Shown in pieces: positions 1-6,647 of a stretch of DNA of 15,356 nucleotides. The notes under the pieces were generated by a model. The model had not been told where the DNA came from. It saw nothing but the letters and a program-made list of their open reading frames with translations, and made no database searches. Origin of the DNA: Clostridia bacterium (lineage in GTDB: Bacteria; Bacillota; Clostridia; Oscillospirales; Acutalibacteraceae); assembly GCA_017425745.1 (NCBI GenBank), contig JAFOXT010000052.1, positions 1 to 15,356 on the forward strand, in the 5' to 3' direction. Position 1 is the stretch's first letter; each line of letters starts with the position of its first letter. The position numbers and the translations under genes are program-made.

Positions 1-1
1 A

Positions 2-3000
2 GCAACGGGCTCAAAAGTAAGATTCCTTGTGTCTAACCGTTTCGGCTCAGAGGATATTACGATCGAAGCGATGTATGTTGCAAGGAGTACGGGTGCAAGT
101 AAAATCAATGTTGATTCTTCATCTCCCATAACATTTGACGGCAGAGCAAAAGTGGTTATTCCTGCAGGTGAGGAAAGATACTCAGATGCAATTAATTTTT
201 CAGTAAGTGCTTTTCAGGATATTGCTGTAAGCTTGTTCACACAGAATTTCGGTGGGTTTACAACAATGGGCCTTTCAGGAGGCAGAACATATATCACTAC
301 CGGCGAAACAGATATGACCAAGGAGGAAACCCTTGCTCTTATCAACGAACCTGAATTCAACTCTATTCTTGAAGCTCTCCTCGGTGATGTCGGAATCAAG
401 CTTTCAAGTGACCTTATCAGTGCTATGCCTTGCATTATCGGTATGGATGTTCTTTCAACAGAAAGTGCGTACAGTGCCGTTGTAATCGGTGACTCAACCG
501 TTGCGAATGACCTTCCCTTGAATATTGCTGAGGCAATATATGAAAAGGGCGTTTATAATGTAGGCGTTGTAGGTAAGGGCATTTTCGGCAACTCACTTAT
601 GGCAAACGGCCTTGGCCTTGGCGATGTTATTTACGCAGACTCAGTACTTACACGACTTAATAAAGACGTTTTCAGCCAGACAGGTGTTGAATATGTAATT
701 GTAAAAGCAGGTGTAAACGATATAGTTCACCCTGTTTCAACTGACGCACCTCTCGGTTCTGTTCAGCCGACAGCAAAACAGCTTATTGAAGGCTATAAGG
801 ATCTTTTTAAGGCTTGCCATGATAAGGGTAAAAAAGTAATTGTTATCGGTATAACTCAGTGGAAGGGCAGTAAAAGAGACTATCTTGGCAGCGGCCCTCA
901 GTATATCAGAACTGACCTTGAATTCCAGAGTGACTGGCAGATTGCTAAGGATGTAAACGAGTGGCTCGCTTCAACAAATGAGCATGACGGCTTTGTAGAC
1001 TGGACAGCAATTTCCTCAGGCGGATCAAAGGACGCCGATGCAATTCATCCCGACTATACTGCAGACGGTGTACATCCCACAAAAGAGCTTCAGAAAATCT
1101 GGGCTGAAAACTTCCCGCTGAGCCTTATCGGTGTCGGTACAAAGGTTGCAGGTGTTGTTTTAAATAACACAGAGATTACAGTTTATAAGAACTCATCAAA
1201 AAAAGTTACAGCTGAGGTTTATCCCGAATCAGCTCTTAATAAAAATGTTGTCTGGTCTTCATCTGACCCCACTGTTGCATCTGTAACAGACGGAAAGGTC
1301 AAAGGTCTTAAAAACGGTTCAGCCGTTATTACCTGTACAACAGAAGAAGGCGGTTATGTTGCCAAGTGTAAGGTAACCGTAAAAACAAAGGCTGAAGGTG
1401 TTATGCTTGAAGCTACTTCAGGTAAGGTTTACACAACAAAGGGCCTTTATATCAAGGCAAAGGTTGTGCCTGAGGATGCTTCTGATAAGACTATTACTTA
1501 TACCAGCTCTAATACAAAAGTAGCAACGGTTTCATCAAAAGGATATGTAACCGGTGTAGGCGCAGGTAAGGCAACTATTACTGTAAAAGACAGTGCCGGA
1601 AATTCAGTGAATTTCACCATTAACGTACTTAAAAAGGTTCAGGTTACTGCAATTAACCTCAACTATATGGAAAAGGGTGTTTACACTGGCAAGACCATTA
1701 CATTGAAGCCTGAAATTTTCCCTGAGGATGCAACTTACCCTGATGTTGAATGGGTTTCATCGGATGAAAAAATAGCAACAGTTTCAGAAGATGGTGTTGT
1801 TAAGGGTATCAAAGCAGGTAAAGTAAGAATCTCCTGCAAATCTCTTGATAATCCTATGGTAAGCCAGACCTGTATAGTAACAGTAAAAGTAAGAACAATG
1901 GGCGTAAGCCTCAACTACAGTAAAATTACTGTTTATACCACAACAAGCAAACAGCTTGAGGCAACTGTAACTCCCTCCAATGCAACCAATAAAAAGGTGA
2001 CATGGGAATCAGAAGACCCTGATATTGCTACAGTTGATAAAAACGGTGTTGTTTCAGGCAAAAATGTAGGTACAACATACATTATCTGCACAACAGATAA
2101 CAGTGACCGTACTGCAACCTGTAAGGTAACAGTGAAAAAGGGTGTTCTTTCAAAAAAGGTAACACTCAACAAAACAAAGGTCACTCTCAATGACGGAATG
2201 AGTTATGCACTCAAAACAACCTTCTCACCTGAAAACACAACTACAAAAACCTGTACATGGACCTCAAGCAACAAAAATGTTGTTACAGTTACCTCAAAGG
2301 GTGTAATTACTGCAGTAGGTCCAGGTACCGCTGTTATTACCTGTAAAACAAAGGATACGGGCAAAACAGCAAAATGTACCGTAACAGTAAAAGAGGTTGT
2401 ACCCTCATCAGTAACAATTGATAAGAGCTATTATCAGGTAGGTTATAAAAAGAGCATTCAGCTTACTGCAACAGTTTCACCTGAGAATGCTTCAAATAAA
2501 GACCTTGTGTGGAAGTCAAGCAATCCTAGTTACGCAAAGGTAAGCTCAACAGGTAAGGTAACAGGTCTTAAATCAGGTAAAACTGTTACAATTACAGTAA
2601 CAACAAAGAGCGGCAAAAAGGTAGATACCTGTAAGGTTTACGTAGGCGAGGTTGCCGTAAGCGGCGTTAAACTCAATAAAAGCTCTGCAACAATCGGTGC
2701 AGGCTCAACACTTCAGCTTAAAGCGACTGTGTCACCGTCAACAGCTACAAATAAAGCTGTAAAATGGGTGTCACAGAATACAAAAATTGCGAAGGTAAAT
2801 TCAAGCGGTAAGGTTACCGGTGTTTCAAACGGCAGTGTGCTTATTTCGTGTATAACAGTCGACGGTGAATTTGTAGCTTTCTGTAAGGTTACAGTTAAGA
2901 CTGTCAAGGTGCAGGGCGTAAAGCTTGACAAAAGTACACTTATACTCGAGGTAGGAGACAGTGAAACACTTAAGGCAACTATAGTACCTGCTGAAGCTTC

Positions 3001-3154
3001 TAACAAGAATGTGAAGTGGGAAACAACAGATTCCTCAGTGGCTAAGGTGAACTCAAAGGGTAAGGTTACGGCAGTAGCCTCCGGTGTATGCCGTGTAAGA
3101 GTTGTGACGGAAGAAGGCTCATACATAGGCTCCTGTATTGTTTCAGTAAGATAA
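2..3154 (+). CDS. Secreted SGNH/GDSL hydrolase with eight Big_2 domains (5' truncated)
   Basis: The reading frame is open to the left edge (from base 2), so the true start and any signal peptide lie outside the window; the in-frame GTG at 29 is not a convincing start. Numbering from that GTG, residues 1-90 form a beta-rich leader. An SGNH hydrolase domain covers about 145-368: GDS with nucleophile Ser156 (block I), a Gly-rich GKGIFGN segment near 182 (block II), GVND with Asn230 (block III) and DGVHP with Asp346/His349 (block V). Families with these blocks are esterases or lipases, often deacetylating glycans; the substrate cannot be read from sequence. Eight Big_2 Ig-like domains of about 80 residues fill 372-1041. 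The chain stops straight after the last one, with no LPxTG, SLH or cell-wall-binding module, so any anchor must be N-terminal or supplied by the Ig domains. A terminator follows. Confident in fold, not in substrate. Confidence 0.9.
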   Translation, partial: ATGSKVRFLVSNRFGSEDITIEAMYVARSTGASKINVDSSSPITFDGRAKVVIPAGEERYSDAINFSVSAFQDIAVSLFTQNFGGFTTMGLSGGRTYITTGETDMTKEETLALINEPEFNSILEALLGDVGIKLSSDLISAMPCIIGMDVLSTESAYSAVVIGDSTVANDLPLNIAEAIYEKGVYNVGVVGKGIFGNSLMANGLGLGDVIYADSVLTRLNKDVFSQTGVEYVIVKAGVNDIVHPVSTDAPLGSVQPTAKQLIEGYKDLFKACHDKGKKVIVIGITQWKGSKRDYLGSGPQYIRTDLEFQSDWQIAKDVNEWLASTNEHDGFVDWTAISSGGSKDADAIHPDYTADGVHPTKELQKIWAENFPLSLIGVGTKVAGVVLNNTEITVYKNSSKKVTAEVYPESALNKNVVWSSSDPTVASVTDGKVKGLKNGSAVITCTTEEGGYVAKCKVTVKTKAEGVMLEATSGKVYTTKGLYIKAKVVPEDASDKTITYTSSNTKVATVSSKGYVTGVGAGKATITVKDSAGNSVNFTINVLKKVQVTAINLNYMEKGVYTGKTITLKPEIFPEDATYPDVEWVSSDEKIATVSEDGVVKGIKAGKVRISCKSLDNPMVSQTCIVTVKVRTMGVSLNYSKITVYTTTSKQLEATVTPSNATNKKVTWESEDPDIATVDKNGVVSGKNVGTTYIICTTDNSDRTATCKVTVKKGVLSKKVTLNKTKVTLNDGMSYALKTTFSPENTTTKTCTWTSSNKNVVTVTSKGVITAVGPGTAVITCKTKDTGKTAKCTVTVKEVVPSSVTIDKSYYQVGYKKSIQLTATVSPENASNKDLVWKSSNPSYAKVSSTGKVTGLKSGKTVTITVTTKSGKKVDTCKVYVGEVAVSGVKLNKSSATIGAGSTLQLKATVSPSTATNKAVKWVSQNTKIAKVNSSGKVTGVSNGSVLISCITVDGEFVAFCKVTVKTVKVQGVKLDKSTLILEVGDSETLKATIVPAEASNKNVKWETTDSSVAKVNSKGKVTAVASGVCRVRVVTEEGSYIGSCIVSVR
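1145..3151 (+). repeat. Eight tandem Big_2 (bacterial Ig-like) coding repeats
   Basis: Roughly 250-bp coding units within the SGNH protein. At protein level they run at about residues 372-453, 456-535, 538-621, 624-703, 706-787, 791-873, 876-957 and 961-1041. Each carries the Big_2 signature: a V.L/T.V start, a 'P..A..K.V.W.SS' centre, 'VA.V...G.V.G...G' and a final 'C.VTV'. Most units have a Cys pair in the last two strands (I.C / C.VTV). Units are diverged, so this is old duplication rather than a recent array. Confidence 0.85.
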
Positions 3155-3161
3155 AAATTTA

Positions 3162-3198
3162 AAGAGGCTGATTACCAAAAAGGTGACAGCCTCTTTTT
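3162..3198 (+). terminator. Intrinsic terminator after the SGNH/Big_2 gene
   Basis: AAGAGGCTG at 3162-3170 pairs with CAGCCTCTT at 3187-3195. An inner ACC/GGT pairing extends the stem across a small bulge, and a run of T (3194-3199) follows. It lies 8 bases past the stop codon. Confidence 0.85.
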
Positions 3199-3224
3199 TC
3201 TATAGTGTAGTTAACCTGTGGGCA

Positions 3225-3328
3225 GGGCGCCGACAACCCGGCGGCAAAAGCCGCCGGGTTACCAAGGAGCGCTTTTGACAAAAGCGTTCCTTGGTCAAAG
3301 AGATTAAAAATCTCTTTGGTCGGCGCCC
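3225..3328. repeat. Four-way-junction inverted-repeat element, copy 1 (104 bp)
   Basis: Outer stem: GGGCGCCGAC (3225-3234) pairs perfectly with GTCGGCGCCC (3319-3328). Inside lie three complete hairpins with no unpaired base between them. Hairpin 1 (3235-3260) has an 11-bp GC-rich stem and an AAAA loop. Hairpin 2 (3261-3295) has a 16-bp stem including one G-T pair and a GAC loop. Hairpin 3 (3296-3318) has a 10-bp stem and an AAA loop. Read as RNA or single-stranded DNA it is a cloverleaf; in duplex DNA it could extrude as a branched cruciform. It sits between convergent genes and their two terminators. A second copy with the same outer stem but different inner hairpins is at 11765-11878. It carries no ORF and I do not recognise a named family. 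Confidence 0.85.
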
Positions 3329-3351
3329 CGTTGCAGCTATGAAATCAGTTT

Positions 3352-3391
3352 ATAAAAAAGAAGTGGCTGTCACCATAAGGTTAAGCCACTT
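3352..3391 (-). terminator. Intrinsic terminator of the alpha/beta hydrolase gene
   Basis: On the minus strand AAGTGGCT (3391-3384) pairs with AGCCACTT (3368-3361), with an inner ACC/GGT pairing, and is followed by CTTTTTTATAA (3360-3350). It begins 8 bases after the hydrolase stop codon. Its sequence closely resembles an inverted copy of the terminator at 3162-3198. Confidence 0.82.
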
Positions 3392-3399
3392 GCATGTTG

Positions 3400-4320
3400 T
3401 CAGTTAATGCTGAGCCAATTAAGAATATCCTCGTAAACTCTTTCACAATCCTCTTCACCCAGAATTTCGTGTCGGTATCCGGGATACATAATAACCTCGG
3501 GACTGTGTCCTGCACTTTCAAGGTTGTCGCAAACAGCAGTTGAGCCCTTGCCGTTGAAATTCATAGGGTCTTTTGCACCCGAAAGAATAAGAATAGGAAG
3601 AAATGGCGGCACAAGGAAAGCCCAGTCATCTGTACAGCATGAATTTGAAAGCTTGACAATATCTCGAAGTCCGCTGAGCTTAAGACCGTTACCGCAAAGA
3701 GGATCATCAATATAACTGTCGACTCTGTTGTTATCTCTTGAAAGCCAGTCCTTATCTGTTCTTCCGCCGTCAATTGCATAATTGCCGATTTTATCGAGAA
3801 TAGTTGTGGGAATATTTGCCTTGCCGCCTAACTTTTTGCAAAGGAAATTAAGCGGCTCTTCAAGTATAACTGCAGCACTGGGAAGCTCGTTACAGCCACA
3901 GAGAATCATACCTGAAAGCTCGTGTCCGAATGCGGTTGCATAAACTCTGAGAAGCATAGAACCGATGCTGTGTCCAAGCATATAGTAGGGAAGCTCAGGA
4001 TAGCGCTTGTGCATTATCATGTAAAGAATATGCACGTCGTCAACAAGACGCATATCACCGTCTGTTTCGCTGAAAAAGCCAAGGTCGTCAAAGCTGTCGG
4101 CAGAAAGGCCGTGACCGAGATGGTCGTTACCGCAGACAACATATCCCTTTGAAGCAAGAAACTCAGCAAATTTTTCATATCTGCCTATATGCTCTTCAAT
4201 GCTGTGAATAATCTGAAATACGCCCACAGGCTCCTTTTCGTCATCCTGCCAGATAGAGCAGTGTATTTTGTTTACTCCTGTTGATGAATTGAAATAAGCA
4301 TCTTTTTTTATAATAGCCAC
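3400..4320 (-). CDS. Alpha/beta hydrolase, monoacylglycerol lipase/lysophospholipase-like (hydrolase_4/S33 type)
   Basis: A 306-residue protein with an apparent complete catalytic triad. The nucleophile elbow is GHSIG with Ser118, the acid is probably Asp251 in SGAKDPMN, and the base is His284 in YPGYRHEIL. The DHLGHG motif at 66-71 is typical of monoacylglycerol lipase/PldB-like serine hydrolases, which cleave acyl esters of glycerolipids. There is no signal peptide or membrane segment, so it is probably cytoplasmic. The start is GTG at 4320-4318, chosen because AGGAGG lies 8 bases upstream (4334-4329) and the N-terminus aligns with the usual family start. It is monocistronic, with its own promoter (4355-4383) and terminator (3352-3391), and transcribed divergently from the DUF5685 operon. 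Fold and triad are clear; the natural substrate is unknown. Confidence 0.9.
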   Translation of the reverse strand: MAIIKKDAYFNSSTGVNKIHCSIWQDDEKEPVGVFQIIHSIEEHIGRYEKFAEFLASKGYVVCGNDHLGHGLSADSFDDLGFFSETDGDMRLVDDVHILYMIMHKRYPELPYYMLGHSIGSMLLRVYATAFGHELSGMILCGCNELPSAAVILEEPLNFLCKKLGGKANIPTTILDKIGNYAIDGGRTDKDWLSRDNNRVDSYIDDPLCGNGLKLSGLRDIVKLSNSCCTDDWAFLVPPFLPILILSGAKDPMNFNGKGSTAVCDNLESAGHSPEVIMYPGYRHEILGEEDCERVYEDILNWLSIN

Positions 4321-4354
4321 AGAAATTTCCTCCTGTATGTAAGTTTACCTCTTA

Positions 4355-4383
4355 ATTATAATATAAGATAAGCGAATAATCAA
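4355..4383 (-). promoter_or_regulatory. Sigma-A-type promoter for the alpha/beta hydrolase
   Basis: On the minus strand: -35 TTGATT (4383-4378), 17-bp spacer, -10 TATAAT (4360-4355), with the AGGAGG/GTG start about 20 bases beyond. The region is AT-rich and shared with the divergent promoter at 4426-4454. Confidence 0.65.
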
Positions 4384-4425
4384 CTGTAAAACTTAATTTA
4401 TTTTTTAAGTAAAGCCTTTATTATA

Positions 4426-4454
4426 TTTACAATAGGGCTTAAATGTTATATAAT
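4426..4454 (+). promoter_or_regulatory. Sigma-A-type promoter for the DUF5685-dnaJ operon
   Basis: -35 TTTACA (4426-4431), 17-bp spacer, -10 TATAAT (4449-4454). The ribosome binding site AGGAGGGGAG follows just before the ATG at 4485, giving a short leader. Confidence 0.7.
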
Positions 4455-4484
4455 ATTTAATCAGTCGGGACAGGAGGGGAGATA

Positions 4485-5342
4485 ATGTTCGGTTATGTAA
4501 AGATCAATAAGCCTGAAATGAAGGTTAAAGAGTATGAAGCCTACCGTGGACTTTATTGTTCGCTTTGCAGAAGTCTTGGCAAAAACTTCGGCGTGCTTTC
4601 ACGTCTGACTCTCAGCTATGACATAACCTTCCTTCTTCTTGTGAGACTTTCCTTGGGCCTTATGGTGCCCGAATTCAGAAAAGGCCGTTGTCCCTTCAGT
4701 CCTTCAAAAAAGTGTAATTACTGTATTAACGGTGAAGACGAGCTGAGATTTTCGGCGGCGGTTTCCATGATGTTGTTTTATTATAAAATAAAAGATAATA
4801 TTGCTGACGGAAGCTTTTTCAGAAAAATGCTGATGTATATTATCCTTCCTTACGCCTTACTGAAATACAGAAAAGCTGAGAAAATGTATCCCGATGTGGC
4901 TAAGATGATTGAGGAAGGTATGCTCCGTCAGAGCGAAACAGAAAAAACAAAAACGCCCTTGACCGATAAAGCCGCTCACGAAAGTGCTGATATTTTAGGA
5001 AAAATTTTTGCTTACGGTTTTTCAGACGAGAAAGCAAAAGCATACCGTTTCGGTTACGGAATAGGAAAATTTGTTTATCTTGCTGATGCTGCAGATGATA
5101 TAGTAAAAGATATAAAAAATAAAAGCTACAATCCTTTTGTTGAAAAATATAAGCTTATAAAAGAACCTGACGAAGAAATCAAAAAGGAAATTGAAGGAAC
5201 ACTTAATATGAGTGCAGCTGGTGCAGCAGAAGCTTTTTCAGAAATTGAAAAAAAGACTCTTACTCCGATTGTGGAGAACATAATATATGACGGCTTAGAA
5301 AATACTATGAAAACAATACTGAAAGGAAAAACGGAAAAATGA
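4485..5342 (+). CDS. DUF5685 family protein
   Basis: A 285-residue, mostly helical protein. The N-terminus (MFGYVKINKPEMKVKEYEAY) and the YCSLCRSLGK segment match my memory of the DUF5685 family of Clostridia, which has no assigned function. Visible features: a CxxC pair (Cys25/Cys28) and further cysteines at 69, 77 and 80 that could bind a metal. There are two acidic motifs, DNIAD at 104-108 and DAADDIVKD at 201-209, the second followed by SYNPF. That spacing resembles the two Asp-rich motifs of squalene/phytoene-synthase-like enzymes, but this is only a pattern resemblance. It has no signal peptide. It is first in a three-gene operon; its stop overlaps the next start by four bases (ATGA at 5339-5342), indicating translational coupling with the J-domain protein. 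Confidence 0.85.
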   Translation: MFGYVKINKPEMKVKEYEAYRGLYCSLCRSLGKNFGVLSRLTLSYDITFLLLVRLSLGLMVPEFRKGRCPFSPSKKCNYCINGEDELRFSAAVSMMLFYYKIKDNIADGSFFRKMLMYIILPYALLKYRKAEKMYPDVAKMIEEGMLRQSETEKTKTPLTDKAAHESADILGKIFAYGFSDEKAKAYRFGYGIGKFVYLADAADDIVKDIKNKSYNPFVEKYKLIKEPDEEIKKEIEGTLNMSAAGAAEAFSEIEKKTLTPIVENIIYDGLENTMKTILKGKTEK

Positions 5343-5947
5343 GAAATCCTTACGAAGTGCTTGGTGTACCGGCTAATGCTGATATGGATGAGGTTAAAGC
5401 AGCCTACAGAAAACTTGCAAAGCAGTATCATCCCGATCAGTATGCCAACAGCCCCTTAAGGGATAGCGCAAACAAAAAAATGCAGGAAATCAACGAGGCT
5501 TACGATGCAATTGTTTCAGGCAATGCAGGAAGCTATAAAAGCAGTGGCTACAGCAGTAGCTTCAACAATGATATTTACACAAAAGCAAGAGCCTTTATGT
5601 CTGAACAGCGTTTTGACGATGCTGAAGCAATTCTTGAAAGCGTCAGCGAAAATCTTCGTGACGCTCAGTGGTATTATCTTAAAGGACAGCTTAATTATAA
5701 CCGTGGCTGGACCGATCAGGCTTATACCTACTTTACAATTGCCTACAAAATGGAGCCGGGTAATGCGCAGTACAGAAACGCTTATGAAAATATGAACCGT
5801 CAGCGTAGCGGCGGCTTCAGAACAAATCCGCAAAGACATAACTCAGGAAGAAGCTCAGATTGTGACGGCTGTGACCTTTGCTGCGGTCTTCTTTGTGCAG
5901 ACAGTATCTGTGAATGCTGCGGTTGTGACATAATTCCTTGCTGTTGA
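5339..5947 (+). CDS. J-domain protein with TPR-like middle and cysteine-rich C-terminal tail
   Basis: 202 residues. The J domain occupies about 1-60, with the diagnostic HPD at 31-33, so the protein should stimulate an Hsp70 (DnaK) ATPase. Residues about 80-155 form TPR-like helical repeats (YYLKGQLNYNRGWTDQAYTYF and so on), usually a protein-docking surface. The last 30 residues hold 11 cysteines, including CC pairs, ending in IIPCC. The tail might bind metal, be lipidated, or sit at a membrane. It lacks the zinc-finger and C-terminal substrate-binding domains of canonical DnaJ, so it is a specialised co-chaperone, not the housekeeping dnaJ. It overlaps the upstream DUF5685 gene by 4 bases and precedes the membrane-protein gene by 10 bases. 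The client is unknown; the operon partners are the obvious candidates. Confidence 0.87.
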   Translation: MRNPYEVLGVPANADMDEVKAAYRKLAKQYHPDQYANSPLRDSANKKMQEINEAYDAIVSGNAGSYKSSGYSSSFNNDIYTKARAFMSEQRFDDAEAILESVSENLRDAQWYYLKGQLNYNRGWTDQAYTYFTIAYKMEPGNAQYRNAYENMNRQRSGGFRTNPQRHNSGRSSDCDGCDLCCGLLCADSICECCGCDIIPCC

Positions 5948-5957
5948 GGTAAGAAAT

Positions 5958-6515
5958 ATGAGTCAGAGTGCAAAAACAGCAATGGGCGGTATGGTTACCG
6001 CTCTTTCGGTAATTATCCTTATGCCTACGGCACTGGATTTGTTTGTATATGCTCTGCCTGCTATGGCGGGAATGCTTACAATGTTTGCCGTTATTGAGCT
6101 TGGAAAAAAGTGGAGCTTCGGTGTTTATACTGCTGTTTCACTGATTTCTGTTCTTCTTGTACCTAATAAAGAAGCAGCAGTTATGTATCTTGCATTTTTC
6201 GGTTATTATCCTATAGCTAAAGCCTTTTTTGAAAGTAAGCTTCCTAAGGTGCCGGAATATATCTGTAAATTTCTGCTCTTTAATGTGTCTGTAATAGCAG
6301 CCTATGCGGTGCTTATAAAAATTCTCGGTATGCCCTTTGATGAGCTTATGGGACTTACAGAGGAAGACGGCATTCTTAAAAAGTTTGCTGTGCCGATTAT
6401 GCTTGGCCTTGGTAATGCGGTGTTTATTATTTTTGATATTGCCCTTACAAGAATTGTTACAGCTTACCTTGCAGTATGGCAGAAAAAATTCAAAAAACTT
6501 TTTCCGTTCAAATAA
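5958..6515 (+). CDS. Conserved polytopic membrane protein (possible ECF S-component-like)
   Basis: 185 residues with five or six hydrophobic segments, at about 7-24, 28-48, 53-69, 73-90, 101-123 and 143-170, and a basic C-terminus (WQKKFKKLFPFK). The first segment (GGMVTALSVIILMPTALD) recalls the N-terminus of ECF-transporter substrate-binding S components. No energising ECF genes are nearby, so this is a weak suggestion. The ATG at 5958 has GAGGT at 5946-5950. It is third in the operon, and a strong terminator follows. I do not recognise a function; constant company with DUF5685 and the J-domain protein would point to a shared membrane task. Confidence 0.8.
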   Translation: MSQSAKTAMGGMVTALSVIILMPTALDLFVYALPAMAGMLTMFAVIELGKKWSFGVYTAVSLISVLLVPNKEAAVMYLAFFGYYPIAKAFFESKLPKVPEYICKFLLFNVSVIAAYAVLIKILGMPFDELMGLTEEDGILKKFAVPIMLGLGNAVFIIFDIALTRIVTAYLAVWQKKFKKLFPFK

Positions 6516-6522
6516 TAAATTA

Positions 6523-6558
6523 AAGCGACGTTTCATTGAAAATGTCGCTTATTTTTTC
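6523..6558 (+). terminator. Intrinsic terminator of the DUF5685-dnaJ-membrane operon
   Basis: AAGCGAC at 6523-6529 pairs with GTCGCTT at 6544-6550. The stem extends by a G-T and three T-A pairs around a six-base loop, and ATTTTTT follows. Confidence 0.85.
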
Positions 6559-6576
6559 ACTTCAGAATAGGTGAAT

Positions 6577-6605
6577 TTGCTTTTTTCGACAATATATGCT
6601 ATAAT
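6577..6605 (+). promoter_or_regulatory. Promoter for the CHAP/SH3/Big_2 gene, extended -10
   Basis: -35 TTGCTT (6577-6582), 17-bp spacer, -10 TATAAT (6600-6605), with TG at 6597-6598 forming an extended -10. The predicted start of transcription is near 6612. A ribosome binding site (AAAGGAG, about 6635-6641) precedes the ATG at 6648. Confidence 0.7.
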
Positions 6606-6633
6606 ACTCAAATTGTAAATCAAGATTGTCGAT
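6585..6633. promoter_or_regulatory. Two candidate Spo0A boxes flanking the -10
   Basis: TTCGACA at 6585-6591 is the exact reverse complement of the Spo0A box TGTCGAA. TGTCGAT at 6627-6633 is a one-mismatch box in the opposite orientation. Together they form an inverted repeat with 8-bp arms (6586-6593 and 6625-6632) and centres 39 bp apart. One box lies between -35 and -10 and the other just after the predicted start, an arrangement expected to repress. That this is Spo0A is inference; another regulator could use the same inverted repeat. Confidence 0.45.
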
Positions 6634-6647
6634 AAAAGGAGTTATCT

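Noticed and set aside
29..31. GTG as the real start of the SGNH/Big_2 protein
   Set aside because: The frame continues to the window edge with protein-like sequence, there is no ribosome binding site, and an exported protein would need a signal peptide upstream.
1145..3151. Tandem DNA repeats resembling a CRISPR or minisatellite array
   Set aside because: The periodicity is of diverged coding units for Big_2 domains, with no identical repeats or spacers.
3225..3328. Cloverleaf shape suggesting a tRNA or tRNA-like gene
   Set aside because: The arms are too long, the loops are 3-4 bases, there is no T-loop, anticodon loop or CCA end, and copy 2 has unrelated arm sequences.
3225..3328. Integron attC site or IS end
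   Set aside because: No R-box/L-box sequences, integrase or transposase in the window; three separate internal hairpins do not match an attC fold.
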